DNA from: Asterias amurensis
Lineage: Eukaryota > Echinodermata > Asteroidea > Forcipulatida > Asteriidae
Length of the DNA: 64,000 nt
Assembly: GCF_032118995.1 (NCBI RefSeq)
Contig: NC_092652.1
Span: 21,256,044-21,320,043, forward strand
Reading direction: 5' to 3'
In this document: positions 36,831-48,398 of the stretch, piece by piece
Position numbering within the stretch: the first letter of the stretch is position 1
How the letters are laid out: every line of letters starts with the position of its first letter
Made by a program: the position numbers and the translations under genes
Notes under the pieces: model-generated
The model's database searches: none
The model's input: only the letters and a program-made list of their open reading frames with translations
What the model was told of the DNA's origin: nothing

Positions 36831-37388
36831 GGCTCTGAGAAGAGAGTCTTGTAAAAGCGTCTTCAAAAACTTGAGATGAATTCAAGATATATAAAAAAAA
36901 GTCTGTTGGTGTTGGTTCATGGAAAAATATAATAAGCTGTTCCAAACTGCTTACCAACCAAAAGAAAGAATCTCAGAGGGTCGAAACATCAGGCCACTAA
37001 CTATTTGTTGTCCTTTGTGTTTATGGATCACAACACAGTTTCCAAAATACAGTGTATTCACTCGAAGAGTGGGGTTTTAAGCTTAAGCGATTTATCAATC
37101 AAACTTTGCCCCGTTTGATATACTGAAAAGCTTTTTTTTTTAATATACAGAATTGTCAGATTAAATTGAATTTCAAAATACAGTTTAATTGTATTGTGTG
37201 AGAGGAGCTGTTTGAGTTTGTCTCAAACTAAAAACGAGAAAATATTATCCAAGATAAGATGAAGATATTTAGGGGACAATTGAATATATTTTTCCACTAG
37301 TGTTAAATAATGACAACAAATGTACACTGTAGATGTACATGTACATGGTCTCCCCCAGTGTATCATGGCCTGAGTGGTCTGGCGCACA

Positions 37389-37652
37389 GAACTTAAGTTC
37401 TGGTGCTCAAGTCATCATAGTGTGTAGTCTTGGTTCCATGACCATTGTACTTCTGACTTCCGGATCCCACCGGAAATCATAAAAACAGAGCGCCCTCTAC
37501 GTTCGTTCATTAAAAGCGTGAACTTAAGTTCTGGTGCTCAAGTCATCATAGTGTGTAGTCTTGGTTCCATGACCATTGTACTTCTGACTTCCGGATCCCA
37601 CCGGAAATCATAAATAAAGATGCCCTCTACGTTCGTTCATTACAAGCGTGAA
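37389..37652 (+). repeat. 131-bp tandem duplication
   Basis: GAACTTAAGTTCTGGTGCTC starts at 37389 and again at 37520. The two copies stay about 95 percent alike through TTCCGGATCCCACCGGAAAT and CTACGTTCGTTCATTA. The preceding CTGAGTGGTCTGGCGCACAG looks like a degenerate tRNA-type A box, so the unit may come from a SINE. Confidence 0.8.
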
Positions 37653-37769
37653 CAGTTTTTGCCACGGAAAGATCGGAACTTTGGTTGTTGTGTGACCGCG
37701 CAACACCAATGGTCTTGGTACATAGTGAGGGGTTTGAGCTCGGGTGTGGCACTGTGTCCTTGAGCATTG

Positions 37770-38015
37770 TCACTTCTGCCAAGTGGTTAGACTGCAGGAC
37801 TTGCAATCTCAAGGTTGTGGGTTCGAATCACCCAGCTAAACACTGATTTCACAATGACTAGAACAAATATTGTCGTCTAGTTACTGAAACACAATTTCTT
37901 GATTTGTGTAATATGAAATAAAAGAAGTTAAACCAATGTTTGCATGAGAGAGATTGGCTAATGCCAGCTCGGTGTTTATATCCCTTTGTGGGAGTTTGCC
38001 GAGTTCCCTTGTAGG
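37770..38015 (+). mobile_element. tRNA-derived SINE H, copy 1
   Basis: It has CAAGTGGTTAGACTGCAGGAC and GGTTGTGGGTTCGAATCACC (A- and B-box like). These are followed by CTGATTTCACAATGACTAGA and a body ending GTTTGCCGAGTTCCCTTG. A second copy is at 59570-59765. Confidence 0.6.
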
Positions 38016-39492
38016 GAAGCTCATTCGTAAAAGACACTTGCAAAGTTTATTGTCATCGTTGTACATGTTTTGTTGCAAAGGTTGGGGCATAGCTGCAACT
38101 TTTAAGAAAAGTTATAGAAACAAATATTTGTGGGATTCACAACAGCCTTTGTAAAAAGTTTAATGGCTGAAATACTTAAAGGGTAAGGCAGTTTAAATAA
38201 TGTCGGAAATTGGCATAATTGATACTTTTCATACTTGTAAATAATAACCGAAAACACAACAGCTAAATTTCATGGAGCTTCTTAGTGTTGATAGATGTTC
38301 TGAATGATTGTAATGCTTAATGATTTCCTGCTGTGAAAAATTAAGTAGGAGACCAGTTGCAAACAGTTTTTCGAGTAAGCAATAGTGTTTTGTGCTTGGC
38401 TTATTGTCGGGCTTATAAGCAGCTACATGAAATCGGGTTACAGTGATCAAGGAGATTTTCATAACTGAAGTAATAGGGTGAACAGGAGGCATGTTTTAAT
38501 GAGAAATCTAAATCTTATACACTCGTACTTGTTACATGTATATATAAGTTCACTTTGGATACTGTTTTGATAACAAATAAACAAGAGAATATAATTCCTG
38601 GGTTTCTGTTCATTGTTTGTTTTATTTGTACCTGAAATACCTTTAAGTCTACAAATTAGAGTAAAAATATACACAAAAGTATGATTTATTTGTTGCGGGC
38701 AGTATGAGAGACTTCAGACAATGGTCTCACTAGTTTTTGCCTTGTTTAATCAAGTTGATAGTTAAATGAAGCCTGTGAATTTTTTTTTTTTTTTTTTACA
38801 GATTCAGCATTGTTCAATGATCTCCCTGGGTCTTTTAATTTCCTGAGGAATTACCATCCTTAGTGATGTAGGACTTGCTCCTTGATCTGATGCAGAATCG
38901 GCAAACCATTTAGATTTAACATGTGTATTCAGAGGATGTTGCGTTAAGTGGGTACTGTTGCCCAATTTACAGAAATTTATTGCTATACAACCCTTAGTGG
39001 CTTAGACAAGTCTGTAGCCATGAAGTGTTGGGAAGAGGAGTCCAAATGCACACTTGTGTCGCGAAGCCATGAGGCCTGATGCCATCTTTGTCTTCCGTTT
39101 TAGGTGTTGAATTACTCCTAAGGATTTGAACAAATTTGAATGCAAACAATTATGTAAAGCGCTGAGAGGTTTTGCCCTGCTGCCCTGTCCATATGTTTTT
39201 TAGCGTAGCCAATGATAATGAGTAAATATTGGCTTTGATATCCATGCTAATAAAATAACTTAAACCAAAAGAACATAAACACATTATACAGACCACGAAA
39301 TCCAAGTGTAAGCAAAATTTAGACATTTTAATTCCAGCAAAGTTCTAATAAAACTGCACTTTTAGTCTCTGTCTATTAACTCTGCATTAATGTGAATATT
39401 TTTGAAATACTATGTTTATGTCAAAAATCCCTCATCAAAAAGGCTCACAAACTACAAGACGTTTTAAAATGCCTTCTGTGTCCCATTATAAT

Positions 39493-39812
39493 TGAAGGCA
39501 GTGGACACTATTGGTAATTACTCAAAATAATCAGCATAAAACCTCACTTGGTAATGGGGTACGGCTCCCTCTGAAGTGACGTAGTTTTCGAGAAAGAAGT
39601 AATTTTCCACGAATTTGATTTTGAGACCTCAAGTTAAGAATTTGAGGTCTCGAAATCAAGCATCTGAAAGCACCCAACTTCGTGTGACAAGGGTGTTTTT
39701 TTCTTTCATAGTTATCTCGCAACTCCGACGACCAATCGAGCTAAAATTTTCACAGGTTTGTTATTTTATGCATATGTCTTTGACAGTTACCAATAGTGTC
39801 CACTGGCTTTAA
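39493..39812 (+). mobile_element. Family B foldback MITE
   Basis: It runs from GAAGGCAGTGGACACTATTG to CCAATAGTGTCCACTGGCTTTAA, with the GAGACCTCAAGTTAAGAATT hairpin in the middle. Short internal losses are seen near both ends. Confidence 0.8.
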
Positions 39813-40438
39813 GAAAAAGTAAACACTTGTATATAAACAAAAATTGAATTAATTTATTTGGGGGACAGTCAGAATTGAGCATTTTAATGCTTCCATTATC
39901 AGTGGACAATTGTACTTAACTGGGTAAATAGTGAACCAAAATAACTACATGTATATAATACTAAAGCCAATGCTGTATGGTCCTGGTCATACATTACTAG
40001 AAAACTTAAAATCCACTCAGCATTGAAGCATGAATAGCAGGCCTCGAAATAATCCATCACAGCGATTGCTGCAAAAGAAAATATACACTTTTGCAATGGA
40101 TGCTGAATAGAAAATAATATGATTAAGGAGGGAAAGGTTTAGATGTATGGATTATGGATTCAACTACTTTCATATGAAATTGAAACCAAAAAGTCAGAAA
40201 ATAGTTCATGCTTGGATGAGCACTGCTCACTGAAGAATAAATAGCCGATATCTTGGAGTGGATTTGTAATTTGTTCACACCCGTTACAAAAGTGAACCCT
40301 TTCCCCCCCAGATTCATATATTTTTTTTTCGGTAGCCATTTCAAAAGTAAGTGTATAGTTTTTTTGGAGACACCCTGTAGAAGTGCCTCTTACAAATAAA
40401 AAATTGCTGTGACGCTTCAAGAATTAAATTCAAGGCCA

Positions 40439-41068
40439 TGGGCCAATTTCACACAGCTGCTTAAAATTTGCTTAAAGGAACACGTTGCCTTGGATCGGTC
40501 GAGTTGGTCTTTGAAAAACGTTTGTAACCGTTTTTTATAAAATGCATATGGGTAGAAAGATGTTGTAAAAGTAGAATACAATGATCCACACAAACATGCC
40601 TCAAAATTGCGTGGTTTTCCTTTAATCTCGTCGACTAACACGTCGGCCATTTATGGGGGTCAAAATTTTGACTCCCATAAATGGCCGACGGTGATAGTTC
40701 GCACAGTAGAAGGAAAACCACGCAATTTCGAGGCAAACTTGTGTGGATCATTGTATGCTACTTTTAAAACATCTTTCCAACCATATGCATTATATAAAAA
40801 ACGGTTACAAACGCTTTTGTTTTGACCAACTCGTCCAATCCAAGGCAACGTGTTCCTTTAAGCACGAAAAAAACTCGCTTATTTTACACAAATTCTTGCC
40901 CAAATTTCATGCCATATACATTGCTACTTGTGACTGGTATTTAGCCGTTGTTTACTTAGCATAACAATGAGTGGAGTCTTGGCCGGTAATCTGATTTTAC
41001 TAAGCAAGGATTTTTTTGCTTAAGCAAAATTTGGTGCCTTAAAAGCAGCTCTATGAAATTGGGCCCTG
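40439..41068. mobile_element. Family D element interrupted by a family C element
   Basis: The D ends are GGCCAATTTCACACAGCTGC and GCAGCTCTATGAAATTGGGCCC. At 40472-40861 a complete family C hairpin interrupts D at a TTAA, after which D resumes with GCACGAAAAAAACTCGCTTA. The D copy at 44749-44983 shows what the uninterrupted site looks like. Confidence 0.75.
40472..40861. mobile_element. Family C long foldback MITE, copy 2
   Basis: A full-length hairpin with TTAAAGGAACACGTTGCCTT ends and the CGGCCATTTATGGGGGTC centre, inserted in a family D element. Confidence 0.85.
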
Positions 41069-41571
41069 GAAGTGTACCGGTATCATTAGGTGGGAGTGAA
41101 CCATTTGACACACTGTGACAATATCAACGATTCTTCATAATTTTTGAGAGAAGTGGATTAAAACTCCAAACCCTGTGCACACCAAACAGCAACCGTTCCC
41201 AACGAACTGTTGGTGACAATCTACTTCATCTATACAACCCTTAACTGCAGAGGCCAACATTTTAGCAGTTAAATCACCACTCGCCAGCACATTAATTTTA
41301 GCTTGAGGCCCTAAAATATAAACTTAAGAAATCATTAATTAGAGTCCATGTACTCATCAGGTGGATGGATTTATACAAAGTCACACAATTTTTCTTTCCG
41401 GTACATTTTTCAAGACGTGGAAAGTTATCCCATCACAAGAGGGCAGCGTTGGGCTTGATGTGCGTCACAATGCAGAAGTTCTTAATAGTAAATCCATGGC
41501 ATAAGGTCAGCAGTTGCGTTGGCATTTCGCTTTTTTCAATGATGACCCTGGACCTGGCTCGTTGTTATCTA

Positions 41572-42841
41572 TCACAACTCTTTCGGCTTGTTGGGGTCGT
41601 CAAAGTCTTCAAGAAAAGCTTCTTGGGAGACGGCATAGATAGAGTAACCATCTGAGGGTAGTTAGTTAAGGAGCTTTCGATTTTTCTGTTACTTGGGGTT
41701 CAAAAGTTGTGCTTCATTTATGCATGTTATGCTTTATTTTTCATCTGATTCATTATAATTTTTTCAATCTTCCAAGTCCTAGTTCTGCATGTTCTATTTA
41801 GTATTTGTTTTGTAATGAGGAAAATGATGTAGACTTACTTTTTTTCCACCTCTGACCTGAGTCAGTTGTAAACTTAGTTGCATGATGTAACCCTCCTCTC
41901 CGCCGTCAGGAGGAGGGTTACGTTATCGCAACTATTGTAAACTCTGCCAATGGAGAACGATTCCAGTTTGGAATTGTTCAAGCAGCAGTCTACCCGCTAA
42001 ATTATATATTATATCTGGATATTTGTACAAAATTGAACTTTGAAGTACTTATCTGGTACGACAAAAATTAAAATTTGAGAGACCCACAATAATATGACTA
42101 ATATGAGACTTGACTGTACTGACAACTTAAGTGCAAAAGTTTTTAGAATGGCGACTGTTGATAATGATATTATTATTATTATTTTTGTTTAAGAATGAAA
42201 GATTATTATTAGTTAATGTTTCTTGTTAAACCCCAAATTATTTCAAATTTACCCAGTCAGTTTCCCTTCACAGTGCTGGAAGTTTCATCTTTGACTTGAT
42301 CGATTATTGAGCAGGCAGGTTGAGAGGGGGGCAAGGCCATTTCATTTTCCAAATAAACAGGCACATCCTCGATCGACTTCCAGTGAAAAATCGGATAACT
42401 TTCTGTATGGCGCCACCACTTTTTCACTAATTTTTACAAACAGGAATATCTCATTGGGGTAAATTAGATAGAATATTTCATATCGAATGAAAAAGTGGTG
42501 GCGCCATACGGAAACTTTTCCCTTCATAAAATTCCACTTCCAGGCTACTACTTACTAGCCCAGGTGCCTTCATAATTAATTACATAACATTTTTAACAAA
42601 AATTAACATCTCAAAAAAAGATACACACGCCGAGCGTACCAGCTCCGAGACACAGGGCAACGAATATATTCCTCCTCAGATAACTAGCCCTTGAAACCTT
42701 CTGGAAGCTTTCCATATGAGCCTTTGACATCTTCTCCATGTATGCCCGATCTTTGGCGCTTAGAGTGTCTTGTTTCAGGTCAACTCGCTTCATAACTTCG
42801 GGTGGTTTTTCAGAAACCGGTCCTCCACTGTTGGTCGCCAT
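41572..42841 (-). CDS. COA3: Cytochrome c oxidase assembly factor 3
   Basis: Two exons, 42625-42841 and 41572-41651, joined through a GTATCT donor and CTACCCTCAG acceptor. The first exon read alone stops at 42611, but splicing at TGT|GTATCT restores GVYGYSIYAVSQEAFLEDFD, which matches the conserved part just after the membrane segment of COA3 (CCDC56). The protein is 98 aa (human 106). A polar, helical N-terminus with RVDLKQDTLSAKDRAYMEK is followed by RR at about 56-57, one transmembrane helix (about 58-80) and an acidic tail. COA3 sits in the inner mitochondrial membrane. It stabilises newly made COX1 and helps couple its translation to oxidase assembly. The ATG at 42841 is the first in frame and fits the family length. 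The intron is about 970 bp and holds a family J element and an unclassified repeat block. Confidence 0.85.
41886..41942 (+). repeat. Shared TAACCCTCC block in COA3 intron
   Basis: TAACCCTCCTCTCCGCCGTC with GGTTACGTTATCGCAACTA matches the block at 21516-21567 with an internal deletion. It is itself a small inverted repeat. Confidence 0.55.
42394..42516. mobile_element. Family J foldback element, copy 2
   Basis: AACTTTCTGTATGGCGCCAC and GTGGCGCCATACGGAAACTT form arms of about 30 bases around a core with CTCATTGGGGTAAATTAGAT. It is the inverted counterpart of 23977-24106 and lies in the COA3 intron close to the exon 1 donor. Confidence 0.75.
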
Positions 42842-43702
42842 TTTGATGAGTTATGAAAGTGTGTAAAGTGCGCCACCTATTGGTGACAAAAGCGAAATAA
42901 GTCTCTTGATGTCTTATACACGTCACTTCGGAAAATCAAAAGTTCTGTCCCCAGAGTTTCTGTCCCCCAGCGAAGAACTGTGTGCAAACTTCTTTTGATA
43001 GCGCCCTCTTTTGAATCATCGTTATTCCCATGGGGACAGATTTCCCTATGACGCCGGCTGTCAAAAGTGTCATCAAAGTGTCTCAATTTGTGAGGTGTGG
43101 GAAAAATAGTGGCGTATTCGTAAAAGTTGTACTTTTTGGGGATCATCGTCATTTTGGCGACCCTGCACTACTGGTTCCGATTTTGTTTAGCTCGATCGTT
43201 ATTATAAAAATGAAGCCTATTTGTAATGTGTTCCTACCGGAGGCCGGCATAAAGAGCCTATGGAAGTTGATCTTTTAATTATAGTGGACGGTTAATAAAA
43301 TGAGAGAAAGTGGTCGAGAGAAATCGTATTGAACGACAAGTAACCACAGCAGTTGGTACTATAGAGCCTAGCCTGTTTTATACGCGGAGGTGAGAGGATT
43401 TCCTGTACATGTGCGGTTGAAAAAAAAAGTACATTAGGCCTATAAACCGCCGTAAGTGCAGACTTCTAAACGGGAACTTGGATCAACTTTCATTCTAACT
43501 TATAAGGTTACGGTAGGAGTTGGTTCATCATTCATATACTGAAAATTGTAATTTGATGAACCAACGATTAATATTGCTCATACCGCTTATTGCTATGTCA
43601 AGTCTGTTTGTATCCGAGTTAGCTTAAAGCCAGTGTGCCCCCCCCCCCTCCGTTTATGAGATCGAGAACAAAATAATATGATGGTTCTATTGAATTAGAC
43701 AC

Positions 43703-43842
43703 TGGGCCAAATTTATAAAGCCTGTTAACATAAAACTTGCTTAGCACAGAAAAATTGCTAAACAGAAACTGGTTGCCATGCTTAGGAAAGAAATTTGCTG
43801 AGCAGTATTTTCTGTTTAACAGCTTTATGAAATTGGACCATT
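43703..43842. mobile_element. Short family D element
   Basis: GGGCCAAATTTATAAAGCCT on the left and TTTATGAAATTGGACCA on the right, with TTGCTTAGCACAGAAAAATT inside. Confidence 0.6.
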
Positions 43843-44184
43843 ATCGTAAGCTTTAAGAAATGAACACGATTTTGTTGTTTTATTGTACACACAAACAAAA
43901 TAATAAGAAACAAATAAACAAAAACCAGTCAGATATTTAGTACACATTTTATCATTTATATCAATTTAAAAATACTATTTATTTCGTCAAGCCAGTCACG
44001 TCACCAAATTAATGATTGGCAGTCACACGTCTCTCTAAAGCAGTATTGTATAAGCTAATACAAACGATTTTTAGTTGTTGCTCTCAAAAAGCCCACGTTC
44101 CTTTTTGATTAACTAATTAGTTTTAAAAGCTACCATTGTTTTATCTTCCAGACTAAACCAATCACAGTGACATTTTACACAATC

Positions 44185-44575
44185 TTAAAGACAATGCACA
44201 CTATTGGCATATTGTCAAAGACTAGCCTTCACAGTTGGTGTATCTCAACATATGCATACAAAAACAAACCTGAGAAAATTTGAGCTCAATCGGTCATCGA
44301 ACTTGCGAGATAATAATGAAAGAAAAAACACCCTTGTCACACGAAGTTGTGTGCGTTTAGATGGTTGATTTCGAGACCTTAAATTAATTCTAAATCTGAG
44401 GTCTCGAAATCAAATTCGTGGAAAATTACTTCTTTCTCGAAAACTATGGCACTTCAGAGGGAGCCGTTTCTCACTATGTTTTATACCATCAACCTCTCCC
44501 CATTACAGGTCACCAAGAAAGGTTTTATGCTAATAATTATTTTGAGTTATTACCAATAGTGTACACTACCTTTAA
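44185..44575 (-). mobile_element. Family B foldback MITE
   Basis: A near full-length inverted copy, from TTAAAGACAATGCACACTAT to ACCAATAGTGTACACTACCTTTAA, with the GAGACCTTAAATT hairpin core. Confidence 0.85.
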
Positions 44576-44748
44576 CGAGAGGAAAAATAAAAAGTCACTA
44601 TAGTTTTCATCCATTATCATAAATTTGGACAATGAGTGGATCACAAAAATAAATTTGATCTTAGAGCCCTTCTTTAAAGTTGCATGGCCAGAATTTCGCC
44701 AATTTAACAAAAGCAAGTGTATTTTATATTATGCACAGTTGGTGGCCT

Positions 44749-44983
44749 GGGCCCAATTTCATAGAGCTGCTTAAGCAAAAACTTTGCTTAAGCACGAAAA
44801 TAGCTCGCTTATTTTACACATGTTACTGGCAAAAATCTCATGCCATGTACATTGCTTGTGACTTACATTTAGCTGTTGTTTACTTAGCATAACAATTGAG
44901 TGGAGTCTTAGCCGGTAATCTGATTTTACAAAGCAAAGATTTGTTCGCTTAAGCAATTAAGCAGCTCTATGAAATTGGGCCCT
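44749..44983. mobile_element. Family D GGGCCC-ended foldback element
   Basis: GGGCCCAATTTCATAGAGCT and its inverse AGCTCTATGAAATTGGGCCC bracket a body with GCATAACAATTGAGTGGAGT. It closely matches the interrupted copy at 40439-41068. Confidence 0.75.
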
Positions 44984-45557
44984 GATGTTTCGACCCTAGC
45001 AGAGTCTTTCTGGAAGGCTCCTTTAAACCTTCAGGAAAGACTCTGTCAGGGTTGAAGCATCATGCCACCAATTATTTTTGGAAGTTATACCATTGGTCAT
45101 TTTAGTTGGTAAGCAGTTTGCATAGTAGTTCTAACTCATTCAAATTCTGAGACGGTGCAGCTGTTTCAACGAAATAAAAAACCCAACGAAAACTTTCTCT
45201 TTTGCCGGTCATATCCCCAACTTGACGGGTCCAATTACAGTGATTGATTGTACCAGGAACACTTATTGTTACATTTTATTAAAAACAAAAACGAGCGTCC
45301 CTCCTTTTCCTTCCTTCCTGGAGTCATGGCTGACGTGACGCAATTACATTTTTGGGGGGAAACCAAACATTCTTGAAATTGTTTCCGTTCTGAAAATGCT
45401 ATTTGAAACCATGCGTCCTTCATAAGGGTTTTCCACACAACATGGGTCCAATTTCATGGCTCTGCTTAACGTGGGGTTGTGCGCTTACGTCACATCCAGT
45501 TATGAGCTTTGCATGTTGAGCTCGGTGAACTCCAAATTTCGCAGTTAGCAGGGCCAA

Positions 45558-45743
45558 TATACCTTTATCATGCTGCCTCCATCTTGGTCATGTTCCTTGT
45601 ATATCGGATAACAATCATCAATGCTAGCAATCGTTTTGCAAAAAGGAACCAGACTATTTTGTTCTTCCATGCAGCCTCGGTTTGGGTTACATTGATATCA
45701 AAGGGGAAAATTCAAGATGGCTGCACCATGATAAAGGTCTATA
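45558..45743 (+). mobile_element. K foldback element, copy 1
   Basis: ACCTTTATCATGCTGCCTCC on the left pairs with GGCTGCACCATGATAAAGGT on the right. The second copy (62139-62317) is its reverse complement. Confidence 0.7.
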
Positions 45744-46124
45744 GTGAAATTGGATCTAGAAGGCTTGTAGACATTTCAATTCTATTATTACAACTATTTC
45801 CTATAATCAGTGGATTTTATCCACTCAAAGAACAATTCAATCTGACTAGAAAAAGAAAACAAGTTTCCATGCGTGAAACTATGTCAGATTGTTTTATTGC
45901 AATAACGGATTCTAGTCTTCTTGCGTGGACATCCACTCCAGAATATTTCAAAACCACTAGGACTGCCACCTTTTGAAATGAGATTTTCACAGATTAGTTT
46001 TATTGATATAAAATATTATCTACATTTATATAGGATTAAAAAAACAGCCGAACGGCTCGAAACACGAAATACTATATCATACTTTGTCTTAAGGATCAGT
46101 TTGTCGTGCCCGTATAAACCAGTC

Positions 46125-46497
46125 TTAAAGGCAGTGGACACTATTGGTAATTACTCAAAATAATTATTAGCATAACAGTAATGGGGAGATGTTGATGGTA
46201 TAATACATTGTGAGAAACGGCTCCCTCTGAAGTGCCATAGTTTTCGAGAAAGAAGTAATTTTCCACGAATATTATGATTTCGAGACCTCAAGTTTAGAAC
46301 TTGAGGTCTCGAAATCAACTATCTAAACGCACACAACTTCGCGTGACAAGGGTATTTTTTCTTTCATTATTATCTCGCATGTTTGATGACCGATTGAGCT
46401 CAAATTTTCACAGGTTTGTTATTTTATGCATATGTTGAGATACACCAACTGTGAAGGCTAGTCTTTGACAATTACGAATAGTGTCCACTGTCTTTAA
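46125..46497 (+). mobile_element. Family B foldback MITE, full length
   Basis: It runs from TTAAAGGCAGTGGACACTAT to AATAGTGTCCACTGTCTTTAA, with the core GAGACCTCAAGTTTAGAACT hairpin. It is the best reference copy of the family in this window. Confidence 0.85.
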
Positions 46498-47274
46498 AAT
46501 GTGATTTCACGACAATAAAAAAAACCATCTATTTGGTACTAAAATTAACAACTTATCTTAAGATGAATCTGAAGGTTTAAAAATTTCAAGTGTTGGACTT
46601 TAAATGAAAATTAAAGCAACGTTTGGTCAATGCGTTCTTAAATTGATGCGAATCATTATGTTTATAACTAAAAATGTCTGGTAAAGCCATGCCGCGGTTA
46701 CTCTATGCTGAACTGTCCACCCTTTTCTTTTTAGACATAAAAGCAACAACATTGTAATGTACACTAACATTTACACTAACGTTTATTTAGAAATTAAATG
46801 GACACTCGAACATCGATAAGATTATTACAGTAATATACACAACCATTATTTGATTGGATAAATTATACTACGATCTCATCAGATGATCATCAAATTCATT
46901 TTCCTGAACCGACAAAGAAATTTTTATTCCATATGAAATGTTAAGAATTCTAATATATACGTATAACGACTTTCTTACAAAAGTTACATTATTTACAAAT
47001 CATTTTTCCCCAATGTTGCTGACCGTCTCGATGTAGACCGATGGTGTCCGCACAATGTGTACAATGGGCAAGTGTGCAAACTCATTTGCTTACTACTTTA
47101 CTCGTCATCAAAGTTTGTCTTTCTTTTCTGATTGAATGACGATCATCGTTTTGTAATTATTTTCTGTGTCAAGGACCAAACATTTTAGTAATTTTATTGA
47201 GTATCAAATAATCGTTTGTATAATCCCTGGTAACGTGTGTCCTTGAACAAAAAGTTCCAATAACACACGTTCTT

Positions 47275-47360
47275 CCGCAGTCGAACCCACACTATGATGA
47301 CTCGTCCACCAGAGTTTGAGTCCGGTGCACTTTAGGCCACTAGGTTGCGGCACTCTCGAG
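47275..47360 (-). repeat. tRNA-like SINE fragment
   Basis: On the minus strand GCCGCAACCTAGTGGCCTAA is followed by CATAGTGTGGGTTCGACTGC. This resembles the A- and B-box region of the unit at 37360-37450. It has no convincing cloverleaf. Confidence 0.4.
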
Positions 47361-47517
47361 CCTCAAAATGTTTCACAGACCACAACTTTGAATCAACGAT
47401 TATATCTTTGCAATTTAGTTACCTGTGGTAGGGTGTTTTACGAGTTGACTGACCACGAAAATATTCGAAAAGTTGTTTCTCCACAGAATTGAAAATGGAA
47501 AATATTCAAGTTTTTTT

Positions 47518-48378
47518 TCAAGGTTTCAGTCTGAGTTCGTACAAGCTCTGGTAGTAAGGTTCACTGTGTTCACAGCACTCAATCACATCATTGGGCAGTT
47601 CGGTATTTGAGACAGTTTCACAGTTGGTCTCGCACTTGGAGATGAAGTGGGTGCTCCTCAGGGCACGGTCATAGGTCCCCATGTACGAGTTGAGCATGCT
47701 CAGCGACGGTGCGCAGTGCCACCTGGAACTGATGCTGTCATTCGATTTCCATGACAGCATGGCCTCGGAGAACGGTAATCCCAAAGTCTCGCAGTACTTC
47801 TTCAGGATGGCCTCGGGTGATCGGCACAGATCATCGGCATCAATAATGATCGGTTTCTCTCTGTAAGTCCGGCAGATGTGGTTGTACAGATCGTACGATT
47901 CCTTGAAGGCATACCCTTTCGGAAGGCCGTTTTTGACTGATACTTCATCGGTGTATCCCGGGTAGCCGTTGACCACTTTATGGAAGGACATGATGGCTTT
48001 GGTAGGCTTGCGGATGATGAAGGTGTGCCTGAACCCGTCTGGAATGGCATCGTAGCGGCCGTCCACGGCGAACGCCATGTCCTTGCAGAAGATCGTCTCG
48101 CACCCGCTGTAGTCCGCCTCCAGCTGTTTCCGAACCCAGTCGTACGTGTACTGGTTTTCCTGTGGGATGGCCGGTCCGGACGGGGCACGCCTCTCCGGGC
48201 CGAAGTAATACGCCGCGGAGTACGGCTCGTGGAAGATCTCCACTGGACATGACATGTTATCAATGCTTCTCAGGAATGCCGTTGATAGTGAGCGAGGGAC
48301 GGCCCACAATATCACGCGGACGGGCTGTCGCGAAGACGGCACCGGGCTGCGTTGGGTCGAGATATGGTTGGTGTCCAT
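47518..48378 (-). CDS. Sulfotransferase-like P-loop protein
   Basis: A single coding exon of 286 aa. Start M at 48378 is preferred because the upstream part of the frame lies beyond a TTTCCTTGCAG acceptor (exon edge at 48398) and an exon upstream of that gives no in-frame Met before a stop. Residues 20-38 (VRVILWAVPRSLSTAFLRS) fit the phosphate-binding loop of sulfotransferases. FIIRKPTKAIMSFHK (about 120-134) fits the second, 3'-phosphate-binding segment. FHEPYSAAYYFG and KDMAFAVDGR are further blocks typical of this small family, whose plant relatives are fused to aminotransferase-like domains and carry misleading aminotransferase names. The expected donor is PAPS; the acceptor is unknown. 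The exon is clearly GC-richer than its surroundings. No signal peptide or membrane helix is seen, so it is probably cytosolic. Confidence 0.75.
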   Translation of the reverse strand: MDTNHISTQRSPVPSSRQPVRVILWAVPRSLSTAFLRSIDNMSCPVEIFHEPYSAAYYFGPERRAPSGPAIPQENQYTYDWVRKQLEADYSGCETIFCKDMAFAVDGRYDAIPDGFRHTFIIRKPTKAIMSFHKVVNGYPGYTDEVSVKNGLPKGYAFKESYDLYNHICRTYREKPIIIDADDLCRSPEAILKKYCETLGLPFSEAMLSWKSNDSISSRWHCAPSLSMLNSYMGTYDRALRSTHFISKCETNCETVSNTELPNDVIECCEHSEPYYQSLYELRLKP

Positions 48379-48398
48379 CTTGAGTTCTTCAAGCAAAT

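Larger units (their letters stand above)
36831..41571. other. Convergent intergenic stretch between MCM6 and COA3
   Basis: No exon is supported. It contains a 131-bp tandem duplication (37389-37652), a SINE H copy (37770-38015), a family B element (39493-39812) and the nested D/C pair (40439-41068). The rest is AT-rich with poly(T) near 38778-38800. No AATAAA stands out close after the MCM6 stop, so the end of its 3' UTR is not defined. Confidence 0.5.
42990..47270. other. Gene-free stretch between COA3 and the sulfotransferase-like gene
   Basis: I see no supported exon. It contains family D elements (43703-43842 and 44749-44983), family B elements (44185-44575 and 46125-46497) and a K element (45558-45743). 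The rest is AT-rich sequence without clear features. Confidence 0.5.

Noticed and set aside
45509-45976. 155-aa open frame
   Set aside because: Its first 80 residues come from the K foldback element, which recurs inverted at 62139; no splice or domain signals.
47802-48263. Antisense and alternate-frame open frames over the sulfotransferase-like exon
   Set aside because: They are shadows caused by high third-position G+C; only the 286-aa frame has family motifs.
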